DNA of 64,000 nucleotides from an uncultured Chlorobiaceae bacterium (GTDB lineage: Bacteria; Bacteroidota; Chlorobiia; Chlorobiales; Chlorobiaceae): assembly GCA_903822595.1 (NCBI GenBank), contig CAIJPS010000074.1, positions 32,081 through 96,080 of the forward strand, read 5' to 3'. A program made the translations under genes and the position numbers. Position 1 is the stretch's first letter. The number at the start of each line of letters is the position of its first letter. The notes beneath the pieces are model-generated. The model was not told where the DNA came from. It was given only the letters and a program-made list of their open reading frames with translations, and did not search any database. Positions 38,196-46,003 of this stretch are shown here, piece by piece.

Positions 38196-39393
38196 ATGTG
38201 CTCAACAATATTAGTAATCAGCGATAACGAACGAAGGGCTCCCTCAGGAAGTGTGAGTGAAGAGCATAAGCATGTAAAAATGTTTTTTGCAGGCTCCTTT
38301 GCGGAGGCACAGGAGTGGATTGCAGGAGAAACTGTTGACCTGACGCTCATCGCCCTGAAAGGTCAGCATGATGAAACCTTTGCACTTGTCCGGCAATCGC
38401 TTGAGAACAATCAGGAGACAAGAGTCATGTTCTTCGCCAGTGACAGGGAATTAAACGGCACATTAAACGCACTCGCAAAACTGGACCCCGGACAGCTCAA
38501 AAAACTACTCTCACCGGAAACAACGTCAGGTATAACGACGGTATTGCCGCTTACACACAGAGAAAGTATTTCGGTGGTTTCATCTCAAGCAACAATCGAG
38601 TTGTTCAACGAAAATGAACTTATTGGAAATTCGCCAGAAATAGAGAAACTAAAGGCACTCATACTTAAAATAGCCCCTACTGTCACCACAATCTTTCTTC
38701 AGGGGGAATACGGAACGGGCAAGCAGGTTATTGCCCGTACCATTCACAACCACAGTTCAAGAAAAAACGAAGTTTTCATTCCTTTCGATTGCGCTGCAAT
38801 CAATGAAAACACTCTTGAAAGTGAACTATTCGGAAAGAGAACAAGAGCGCTCAACGAAGCTGACCGCAGCACCCTCGGTCTTATCCGATCGGCTGATAAG
38901 GGAACCCTTTTTATGAACAATATTATTGAACTTCCAATAGTCGTTCAAGAAAAAATTTTACGTACCATCCAGGATTGTACCGTCAAACCTGTCGGGTCAT
39001 CCAAAATATATCCTGTCGATATCAGAATTATTGCAGCTTCCAATCGCAACCTTGCCGAAGCGGTAAAAAATGGAATATTCCGACAGGATCTCTATGATCA
39101 ACTGAATGCCATCACACTCTATGCCCCCCCCTCTCCGCGAACACTGCACCGATATTCCTCTTTTGTGCACATACTTTATCAACAAACTTTTTTATGAGGG
39201 ATATCCCAAAAAACGGTTTTCTGAAAGCGCACTGGCTGCTTTATGTAATTATGAATGGCCAGGAAACATCCGCGAACTTGAAAAAGTTGTCAGAAATGCT
39301 GTTATTTTCTCGGATGGAGGCCTGATAGAGAGTGCCAACATCTCATTTTCCGGCAGTAATAAAACCGATAATGCTAACGATTTATACCTGTAG
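38196..39393 (+). pseudogene. Degenerate AAA+ (sigma-54 activator-like) regulator, frameshifted at a poly-C run
   Basis: The first frame (38196-39197) encodes a degenerate receiver-like N-terminus and an AAA+ core. Homology then continues in the +1 frame to a stop at 39391-39393 (REHCTDIPLLCTYFINKLFY, then CNYEWPGNIRELEKVVRNAV). The break is at eight C (39124-39131); seven would restore the frame as LYAPPLREH. The AAA+ core is also abnormal: Walker A is GEYGTGKQ, the GAFTGA loop is missing and Walker B reads GTLFMNNI in place of GTLFLDEI. There is no Fis-type helix-turn-helix. It could be a dead gene, a phase-variable gene or a sequencing error at the homopolymer. Confidence 0.8.
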
Positions 39394-39470
39394 TCCGTTG
39401 AGTATGCTCGCTGCACTTGTCAAGAATCATGAACAATATTTTTTTACTTCAATAAAGGGAGTGTTATGCT

Positions 39471-40013
39471 GTGAGTCAAGGCAAAGAGTCCATAACTGCT
39501 TTGGAGGAAAGACTCTATAGCCGTTCATCGGGGCTGAAAAGCATCGCGAAGCGGAGTACGTTCAGGCTGGTTATCTTTTTGTTCCGAAAACTTGTTACTG
39601 GCAAGCAAGTCTTTCCATCCAAAACCATTGCAGGAGCAAACGACATACCCGTAGAGATTCTCCGGTTGAACAATATCAGCGTACCTTTGCGTGACCTGCC
39701 CCTCTTTTTTAAAGTACTGACCGGGCGGCTTGCCCTTGTTGCTAAAGCCATCAAAGAGTTGAGTAATAGCGGAGCAACTCCTGAAAAAGGACATCTGAGC
39801 ATGATTAAGCCGGGTATTGTTTCACTCCGGGATATTCGGAGCTCCAGTAAATTTGACCATCAAGGACAAATGACGATCGCATGGGAATCCATCTTTAAAA
39901 AACACCTATGTTATAAGTTCATGCTGATGTTGCGTGCCCTCCCAGCCATGCTTTACAAAAAAATGGAATGTGTTCACTCAAACGTAATAGCCGTTAAACC
40001 TCATGGATCTTGA
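39471..40013 (+). CDS. Phosphoglycosyl-transferase-like protein without catalytic residues
   Basis: The 180-residue protein starts at a GTG preceded by AAGGGAG. Its middle, ISVPLRDLPLFFKVLTGRLA, aligns by eye with the sugar-transferase motif SIDELPQLINVLMGEMSLVG of the next gene, but the catalytic Asp-Glu pair is Arg-Asp and the following LVGPRP is LVAKAI. It also lacks the usual N-terminal membrane hairpin. It overlaps the real transferase gene by 11 bases. I infer a non-catalytic relative with a regulatory or scaffolding role; plain decay is the alternative. Confidence 0.55.
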   Translation: MSQGKESITALEERLYSRSSGLKSIAKRSTFRLVIFLFRKLVTGKQVFPSKTIAGANDIPVEILRLNNISVPLRDLPLFFKVLTGRLALVAKAIKELSNSGATPEKGHLSMIKPGIVSLRDIRSSSKFDHQGQMTIAWESIFKKHLCYKFMLMLRALPAMLYKKMECVHSNVIAVKPHGS

Positions 40014-40722
40014 CCCAACAGTAAGAAGAGAGCTGATACGTCAAATCAGTGGCTCACTCAATCCGAGGGTACGTTACAGACGGACTCTGAAAGTTACTGC
40101 GTGGGAAACAACCATCAGATTATCTTACATGTTGAAAAGAGTGCTCGATATCACTGTTTCAATATCTGTAATGATCGTGTTGCTCCCTCTTTTGTTTTTT
40201 ACAGCGATTGCAATCTGGATTGAAGACCCAGGTGCTGTCTTTTATACCCAGATACGTGTTGGCCAGAATGGAAGGCATTTCAGGTTTTATAAATTCCGTT
40301 CGATGGTTGTTAACGCTGATAAATTCAAACAGGAACTGGCCGATCGGAATGAGTCTTCGGCTGGAGTGATTTTTAAAATGAAAAAAGACCCGCGGATTAC
40401 GAAGGTCGGAAAAATCATCCGTAAATTCAGTATCGATGAGCTGCCTCAGTTAATAAATGTCCTCATGGGTGAGATGAGCCTTGTGGGGCCAAGGCCTCCG
40501 TTACCTGCAGAAGTTGCAAAGTATACCCTTGAACAACGCAAACGACTGCACGTCATCCCAGGCATTACCTGTCTTTGGCAGGTAAGCGGAAGAAGCGATA
40601 TTCCATTTACTGATCAAGTCAAGCTTGATATGCAGTATATTCAGAGTTCCGGCTTTCTTAATGACATTCTGCTGCTTCTAAAAACTATCCCCGCAGTCCT
40701 TACCGGAAAGGGCGCATATTAA
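40003..40722 (+). CDS. Polyprenyl-phosphate phosphoglycosyl transferase (initiating sugar transferase)
   Basis: The 239-residue protein is a small WcaJ/PglC-type transferase that attaches the first sugar phosphate to undecaprenyl phosphate at the membrane. It has one membrane hairpin (LDITVSISVMIVLLPLLFF), FRFYKFRSMV, the catalytic Asp-Glu in SIDELPQL, GEMSLVGPRPP and the PGITCLWQVSGRSD block. All key residues are present, unlike in the two neighbouring relatives. It is likely the committed step of the EPS pathway. Confidence 0.9.
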   Translation: MDLDPTVRRELIRQISGSLNPRVRYRRTLKVTAWETTIRLSYMLKRVLDITVSISVMIVLLPLLFFTAIAIWIEDPGAVFYTQIRVGQNGRHFRFYKFRSMVVNADKFKQELADRNESSAGVIFKMKKDPRITKVGKIIRKFSIDELPQLINVLMGEMSLVGPRPPLPAEVAKYTLEQRKRLHVIPGITCLWQVSGRSDIPFTDQVKLDMQYIQSSGFLNDILLLLKTIPAVLTGKGAY

Positions 40723-40736
40723 CATTGGAGAACGCA

Positions 40737-41090
40737 ATGATTTTTCATCTCGACAACTCAACAAGCCAACCTGTCGGTATTGTGATATTAAAAAAAAGAA
40801 TCGATGCGAGTAACAGTAGTGAATTGCAAAAGGCTTTCGCTCATTGGTTACAGCAGACAAACCGACTTGTTTTTGACTGCACGGAACTCGATTTTATAGA
40901 CAGCTCGGGACTCGGTGCAATTGTCTCCTGCCTGCGCAAAACGCTTGAACACCATGGTGACCTGAAACTCGCTGGCCTCGGCCCGAAAGTTGCCATGGTT
41001 TTTGAACTTACAAAGGCAAAAAAACTTTTTTCGATTTTCTCAGACAGCTCTGAAGCAATACAATCATTCAGCGTGGTTGATCCGAAATAA
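40737..41090 (+). CDS. STAS-domain anti-sigma-factor antagonist (first copy)
   Basis: The 117-residue single-domain protein has the STAS fold, with the phosphorylation motif FIDSSGLGAIVSCLRK near residues 53-68. In partner switching it binds the kinase/anti-sigma protein when unphosphorylated. I use the ATG at 40737 with GGAG six bases ahead, not the upstream TTG. It lies 14 bases after the initiating transferase gene. Confidence 0.88.
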   Translation: MIFHLDNSTSQPVGIVILKKRIDASNSSELQKAFAHWLQQTNRLVFDCTELDFIDSSGLGAIVSCLRKTLEHHGDLKLAGLGPKVAMVFELTKAKKLFSIFSDSSEAIQSFSVVDPK

Positions 41091-41101
41091 AAACAGACTC
41101 C

Positions 41102-42484
41102 ATGAAAACACTTATTGTTATCAAAAAGCAGGAATATGAATGGCTTCTTGATCTGTTTCCTGGCGTTCATCCATTGCTTTTGCCGATATGCAACAAACCT
41201 TTTATTGAATTTTTTGTAGACTTTTCGATCTTTACCGGCAGCAATGCCATACGAATAGTAAGTGACGGCCCCCTTCGTGATGTGGAGCGTTACTGCGAAA
41301 ACGGAAGTCGCTGGGGAGTTGAAATAAGCTATGGAAGTATGCTGCCTGCTGACGAGCTGCACTCCGTCATCGACAAGAATCGGCGCTTCTGCCAGGAAGA
41401 AAGGGTTGTAATTATCAGTGGCTTCCTCTTTATCCACTACGACAAAAAGAGTGACTACGCCTCACTTTTTGCATCACTCCCCTCAGGTGAACTGTTCAGT
41501 TGCGGCCGCGGCAGCATCAGTCTGACAGGAACTCCTGTGGTGGAAACAAATACCACCACCGGCGCGTCACCTTTCTCACTCACTGCGCTTGACTCTGTCG
41601 GTAAATACTACCGGCTCTCCATGGACATCCTGAAAAATGGATTAACTCGCTATGTACTTCCTGGATACAGTAGTGAATCAGATTGCTATATCGGTAGAAA
41701 TGTTGTTATCCCAAAAAGCGCTGAAATAAAAAAGCCCGTCATTATTGGCAATAATGTGCAGATCCTTTCCAACTCTGTTATCGATAAAAACAGTGTCATC
41801 GGCAGCAACGTCATTATCGACAGGGAAAGCGTTATTTCAGGCAGTATTGTTATGGACAACACCTATATCGGCGAACATCTTGAGGTAAAAGACAAAATCG
41901 CAGCCGGCAATCTCCTGATTGATCCTGAAAGCGGTACCACCATCGTGATGGAAGACCCTCATCTTTTAACAAGCATGGCACAGTCCAAAGTGGCAGGCAC
42001 ACTACTTCGGCGGGTGGTACACGCTCTTGCTGCCACATTGTTGATTATTTTGCAATTTCTGCCTTGGTTCCTTCTTCGCCCGATACTTGGAATACAGGGC
42101 AACTGGAAAAGGGATAAAGGGCAGTACCACACTGGTCTGCCAGGAAAAGCTTTTACGATGACCAAGACAACCATAGGCAACAACGGGCCACTCTGTGCAA
42201 TTGCCAAAGCACTCTCTCTTGATCGCTTTCCCCTTCTCTTCAGAGTACTTAGTGGAAAGCTTCTCCTTATTGGTAGTCAGCCGGTTCTCATCAACCCGGC
42301 TACTCGGGTAATACCGAACAGCATGTCAGGCTACAGGCCTGGCGTTTTCAGTTATGCTGAGGCCGAAGATTGGCCGGAAATAGGTATTGATACCGAAATT
42401 GTCGAACATTATTATGCCGTGCACGGCAATCCCCTGAAGGATATTGCCATGACACAAAAAGCTCTTTTCAACCGAACTCATTAA
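41102..42484 (+). CDS. Three-part protein: nucleotidyltransferase-like, left-handed beta-helix, sugar-transferase-like
   Basis: Residues 1 to about 185 resemble sugar-nucleotidyltransferases (LLLPICNKPFIEFFVDF), but the GGxGTR nucleotide loop is missing. Residues about 190-275 are hexapeptide repeats (VIIGNNVQILSNSVIDKNSV). A hydrophobic hairpin at about 300-327 leads to a C-terminal part like phosphoglycosyl transferases (SLDRFPLLFRVLSGKLLLIG), in which the catalytic Asp-Glu is Asp-Arg and LVGPRP is LIGSQP. All enzymatic modules thus look inactive or altered. It lies between the two STAS genes and may be a membrane scaffold or regulator. Confidence 0.7.
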   Translation: MKTLIVIKKQEYEWLLDLFPGVHPLLLPICNKPFIEFFVDFSIFTGSNAIRIVSDGPLRDVERYCENGSRWGVEISYGSMLPADELHSVIDKNRRFCQEERVVIISGFLFIHYDKKSDYASLFASLPSGELFSCGRGSISLTGTPVVETNTTTGASPFSLTALDSVGKYYRLSMDILKNGLTRYVLPGYSSESDCYIGRNVVIPKSAEIKKPVIIGNNVQILSNSVIDKNSVIGSNVIIDRESVISGSIVMDNTYIGEHLEVKDKIAAGNLLIDPESGTTIVMEDPHLLTSMAQSKVAGTLLRRVVHALAATLLIILQFLPWFLLRPILGIQGNWKRDKGQYHTGLPGKAFTMTKTTIGNNGPLCAIAKALSLDRFPLLFRVLSGKLLLIGSQPVLINPATRVIPNSMSGYRPGVFSYAEAEDWPEIGIDTEIVEHYYAVHGNPLKDIAMTQKALFNRTH

Positions 42485-42495
42485 CATGATTGCGC

Positions 42496-42819
42496 ATGAA
42501 CATCAGTGAAAAAAACATCAACAGCTATACAATTCTCTCATTGCAAGGTATTCTCAATGCCTCCTCTGCTCCGCAACTGAAAACCTATATAGCGGGGTTA
42601 CCGGATGCGCAGTCTATTGTCGTTGACCTGGAAAATGTTGAATTTCTTGACAGTAGCGGTCTTGGTGCTCTGGTAGGAATTGCCCGAAGAAAAAAGACAA
42701 GCAATGCCGTTATTAAACTGGCAAGAATGAATGAACGAGTCAAAAAAGTATTTGAAATCACACAGGCATACACGCTGTTTGATATTTATGATGATGTTTC
42801 GGCTGCTGCTGAAGCTTGA
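42496..42819 (+). CDS. STAS-domain anti-sigma-factor antagonist (second copy)
   Basis: The 107-residue protein has a clean STAS sequence with VVDLENVEFLDSSGLGALVG, the serine motif at residues 52-57. It differs considerably from the first STAS protein, so this is not a recent duplication. The ATG at 42496 is used in place of a TTG at 42490. It is followed 12 bases later by the kinase gene, the classical antagonist-kinase order (as in SpoIIAA-SpoIIAB). Confidence 0.9.
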   Translation: MNISEKNINSYTILSLQGILNASSAPQLKTYIAGLPDAQSIVVDLENVEFLDSSGLGALVGIARRKKTSNAVIKLARMNERVKKVFEITQAYTLFDIYDDVSAAAEA

Positions 42820-42831
42820 GGAACAGATGCA

Positions 42832-43293
42832 ATGAAAAAGCAAATCATCTTGTTTATGAATCCAATAGTCACCTTGACATTACAGGCAGACCTCCGCTAT
42901 GTGCGAATTGCCTCAGTTACAGCATGTAATGTTGCTGAAATTTTTGCAGACGTTGCCTGTACCGCGGGCAACGTGGCTGAATTTTGTCATGCCTATGAAC
43001 TCTCTATCAGTGAAGCCTTTACAAACTCGGTACGCTACGCGGAACCTTCACAACCGGAAAAACAGATAACGATACGCTTCAGTTCCGACAACAGCACCCT
43101 TGCGGCAAGCATCATTGATACCAATCCACAGTTCAACCCTTTAACTCAGGCCCCGGACATCAATAGTTATCCGGAAGGCGGGTATGGACTTTTTTTGATC
43201 CACCGGCTTATGGATACCGTTTCCTACACAAGGAAAGATGGAACAAACATGCTTACCATGACAAAACGAGCCACAATAATGCATAATGCATGA
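42832..43293 (+). CDS. RsbW-like serine kinase / anti-sigma factor (HATPase_c_2)
   Basis: The 153-residue protein is a GHKL ATPase of the SpoIIAB/RsbW class, with the N-box ELSISEAFTNSVRYA, G1-like SIIDTNPQFNP and G2 box EGGYGLFLIHRLMD. It should phosphorylate STAS serine residues and may sequester a sigma factor. No sigma factor gene is present in the window. Its TGA overlaps the ATG of the following glycosyltransferase gene, so the regulatory kinase is translationally coupled to EPS synthesis. Confidence 0.88.
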   Translation: MKKQIILFMNPIVTLTLQADLRYVRIASVTACNVAEIFADVACTAGNVAEFCHAYELSISEAFTNSVRYAEPSQPEKQITIRFSSDNSTLAASIIDTNPQFNPLTQAPDINSYPEGGYGLFLIHRLMDTVSYTRKDGTNMLTMTKRATIMHNA

Positions 43294-44297
43294 CGCTTAA
43301 ACCAATAACCCCCGATGATCCAATGGTATCCGTTGTCATTGTCAGTTATAACACGAGGGAAATCCTCCGCAACTGTCTTGAAGCGCTCTTTGAGAACAGC
43401 AAGGAAGTCGATATGGAGGTATTTGTCGTCGACAACAACTCGGCTGATGATTCTTCTGCTATGGTTCAACACGACTTTCCCTCTATTCACCTTATTGCAA
43501 ACAACCAGAATCTCGGATTTGCCGCAGCAAACAACCAGGCATTTGCCTTGGCATCAGGGCAATACATCATTCTTCTGAACCCTGACGCCTATATCAGGCA
43601 CGCCTCAATCAAGCACTGCATAGCATTCATGGAACAAACTCCGCAATGCGGCCTTGCAGGCGGAAAAATCATCTCACCTGAAGGCCGACTTGAACCGAGC
43701 GCCCGTCGCTTCCCTTCAGCACTCTCTAAACTTCTCACCCTGTCGGGGTTAAGTGGAAAATTTCCTCTTTCACCAATTCTCAACCGTCATGAGTTTGGCG
43801 GCTTCGCGCATGATCATCCTCAGGAAGTAGACTGGGTACCAGGTACATTCACCATTATTCGAAAAACGATGCTCGATGCAATAGGGGCATTTGATGAACG
43901 GTTTTATATTTACTATGAGGAGACCGACCTCTGTCTCAGGGCAAAAAAGGCGGGATGGAAAGTCTTTTTTATCCACGATGCCGAAGTTATGCATATTGGC
44001 GGAGCCTGTAGTAAAACAAGAAAAGACAAAACTTTTGACAATAAAGCCGCACAGGTATTGACCTTCAGGATGCGAAGCGAATGGCTTTATTACTTTAAAA
44101 ACAAAGGGATTATAGCGGTACTATCGAGTGCTGGCGTTGAACTGCTCTGGCATGCGGCCCGCTATATGAAAAACCTGCTTCTGCCATTCGGTCATGCTGA
44201 AAAAAAACGATCCGCTGCAGCCGCAGTAATCTCGCAGATCATGCAATCGCTGAAAGAGACAAATTTTGGAACTTTTTCGCCACCATCCCCCTGGTAA
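43290..44297 (+). CDS. Family 2 glycosyltransferase (rhamnosyltransferase-like)
   Basis: The 335-residue GT-A enzyme has VSVVIVSYNTREILRNCLEA, VVDNNSADDS, the donor-binding LLNPDAYI and EETDLCLRAKKAGWKVFF. These are typical of cytoplasmic rhamnosyl or similar transferases of O-antigen and EPS clusters. It is joined by ATGA to the kinase gene and is followed eight bases later by the acetyltransferase. Confidence 0.9.
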   Translation: MTLKPITPDDPMVSVVIVSYNTREILRNCLEALFENSKEVDMEVFVVDNNSADDSSAMVQHDFPSIHLIANNQNLGFAAANNQAFALASGQYIILLNPDAYIRHASIKHCIAFMEQTPQCGLAGGKIISPEGRLEPSARRFPSALSKLLTLSGLSGKFPLSPILNRHEFGGFAHDHPQEVDWVPGTFTIIRKTMLDAIGAFDERFYIYYEETDLCLRAKKAGWKVFFIHDAEVMHIGGACSKTRKDKTFDNKAAQVLTFRMRSEWLYYFKNKGIIAVLSSAGVELLWHAARYMKNLLLPFGHAEKKRSAAAAVISQIMQSLKETNFGTFSPPSPW

Positions 44298-44305
44298 CAC
44301 TGCAA

Positions 44306-44818
44306 ATGAAACTGTTCAACAACATACAAGCCGATCTTGCAACTTATGATGGCTCATGGAGCAGTCAGGGATTCTGGGTAATGCTGGTCTACCGTTTCGG
44401 AAGATGGCGTTATACCATTAATAACCGTATGGTACGCAAGCCTTTTTCCCTGCTCTACAGAGTGCTCTACAAGCTCATCCAGATTGTAACCGGCATTGAA
44501 CTTCCATGCGAGGTACCGGTTGGAGCAAATTTCCGAATTGACCATTTCGGCGATATCATCATCAGCGGATATGCAAGCTTTGGTGACAACTGCGTTCTGA
44601 GAAACGGCGTAACTGTCGGTCTGAAAAATATTGAAGAGAAGGCAGCGCCTTGTATTGGCAACAATGTCAATATCGGTGCGGGAGCAAAAATACTGGGAAA
44701 CATCACCATCGGCAATAATGTCGATATAGGAGCAAACGCCGTCGTCATCTCACCAGTACCTGATAACGCCATAGCTGTGGGAGTTCCTGCTAAAATCATT
44801 TTAAAAAAAACGGTGTAG
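44306..44818 (+). CDS. Serine acetyltransferase-like hexapeptide transferase (EPS type)
   Basis: The 170-residue protein has a left-handed beta-helix with repeats such as CIGNNVNIGAGAKILGNITI and IGNNVDIGANAVVI and the CysE-like HFGDIIISG. Proteins of this short form in EPS clusters acetylate sugars, not serine. It belongs to the same transcription unit as the preceding glycosyltransferase. Confidence 0.85.
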   Translation: MKLFNNIQADLATYDGSWSSQGFWVMLVYRFGRWRYTINNRMVRKPFSLLYRVLYKLIQIVTGIELPCEVPVGANFRIDHFGDIIISGYASFGDNCVLRNGVTVGLKNIEEKAAPCIGNNVNIGAGAKILGNITIGNNVDIGANAVVISPVPDNAIAVGVPAKIILKKTV

Positions 44819-44872
44819 GGAGAAAACCAGGGCTCTCATATTGTTCATCAGTCACTCAGTACTCGTTATATC

Positions 44873-45997
44873 ATGAAGAAAAAACGATCCCTTTTATCAC
44901 TTTCTCATATTGCTCTCTGGTATGTGGTCATTCCATTGCTTCTGGTGGCATGCAGTGGACTTTCGCCAAAAGCCACCCGTGTTCCTTCTCCTCCTGAAAG
45001 AGGCTTTAATTCTACTCTGCCGAAAAGAGATCAACCATTCGCATCCCCAAAGCAAATCGAAGCCGTCACACCTCGCGAAAACTTCGAGTATCGTCTCGGA
45101 CCGGGTGACCTGGTCAACATAAAGGTCTGGCGCAGGCCAGAACTTTCGCAAGAAAATATTATGGTTTCGCCAGATGGCTTGATTGCCATTCCAAGAATAG
45201 GAAGTATCAATGTTTTAAACTGCACACAGGAAGAGGTGCAGAAAATGATCACCGTTAAACTGGAGCCACTCTACGTAGAACCCGAGGTAACTGTTTGGGT
45301 ACGGGAGTTTCATAACAACAAGGCCTTCGTTCTTGGACGCGTTGGAAAACCAGGCGTCGTTAATTTTCCGGGCAAAGGAACGCTTCTTGAAGGGCTTGCT
45401 CTTGCAGGTGGACTTCCCGATCAGGGAAAACTCACCAGATGTGCCATCATCCGAGGTAAAGAAAACGTCATCTGGATTGACTTGCAGGATCTTCTTAAAA
45501 ATGGCAACATGGCACTCAATGCACAAATAGCGAACAATGATGTCATTTTTATTCCAGAGCTTAATGATGAGCTTATTTATGTCATGGGTGAAGTTATCAA
45601 TCCTGGTGCTATTCAGTTAAAAGACGGTATGAATATCCTCAAGGCCATCATGCTTGCGGGAGGGATGAACAAAAACGCGAATTCTGAAAAGGTATTTGTG
45701 ATAAGACAGCAAAATGTCAACGGAGACGTTATCAAGGTTGATTTCAAAAAACTGATTGAAAAGGGTGATTTCAGTCAAAACTTCGCTCTCCTGCCAGACG
45801 ATATTGTTTTTGTCAGTCCGACAGGCATGGCAAAATTCAACTACACTATTGATAAACTGACTCCTGCATTACAAGTGCTCAATCTCGGCACTTCTGATGC
45901 TGAAGCGTTCGGGATCATGCAAAAGTTGCGTCAGAATCTATGGAATCAAAGCGGATTTGTTAACAGTAGTAGCAGCACTACAACGACAACGAAGTAA
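44873..45997 (+). CDS. Polysaccharide export lipoprotein (Wza-like)
   Basis: The 374-residue protein has a lipoprotein signal with the modified cysteine at residue 27 (PLLLVACSG). A polysaccharide-export domain follows (YRLGPGDLVNIKVWRRPELS), then two SLBB domains (KAFVLGRVGKPGVVNFPGKG and IYVMGEVINPGAIQLKDGMN). It forms or contacts the outer-membrane export channel, probably with the Wzc-like protein encoded at 48343. Confidence 0.92.
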   Translation: MKKKRSLLSLSHIALWYVVIPLLLVACSGLSPKATRVPSPPERGFNSTLPKRDQPFASPKQIEAVTPRENFEYRLGPGDLVNIKVWRRPELSQENIMVSPDGLIAIPRIGSINVLNCTQEEVQKMITVKLEPLYVEPEVTVWVREFHNNKAFVLGRVGKPGVVNFPGKGTLLEGLALAGGLPDQGKLTRCAIIRGKENVIWIDLQDLLKNGNMALNAQIANNDVIFIPELNDELIYVMGEVINPGAIQLKDGMNILKAIMLAGGMNKNANSEKVFVIRQQNVNGDVIKVDFKKLIEKGDFSQNFALLPDDIVFVSPTGMAKFNYTIDKLTPALQVLNLGTSDAEAFGIMQKLRQNLWNQSGFVNSSSSTTTTTK

Positions 45998-46003
45998 TGG
46001 TAC

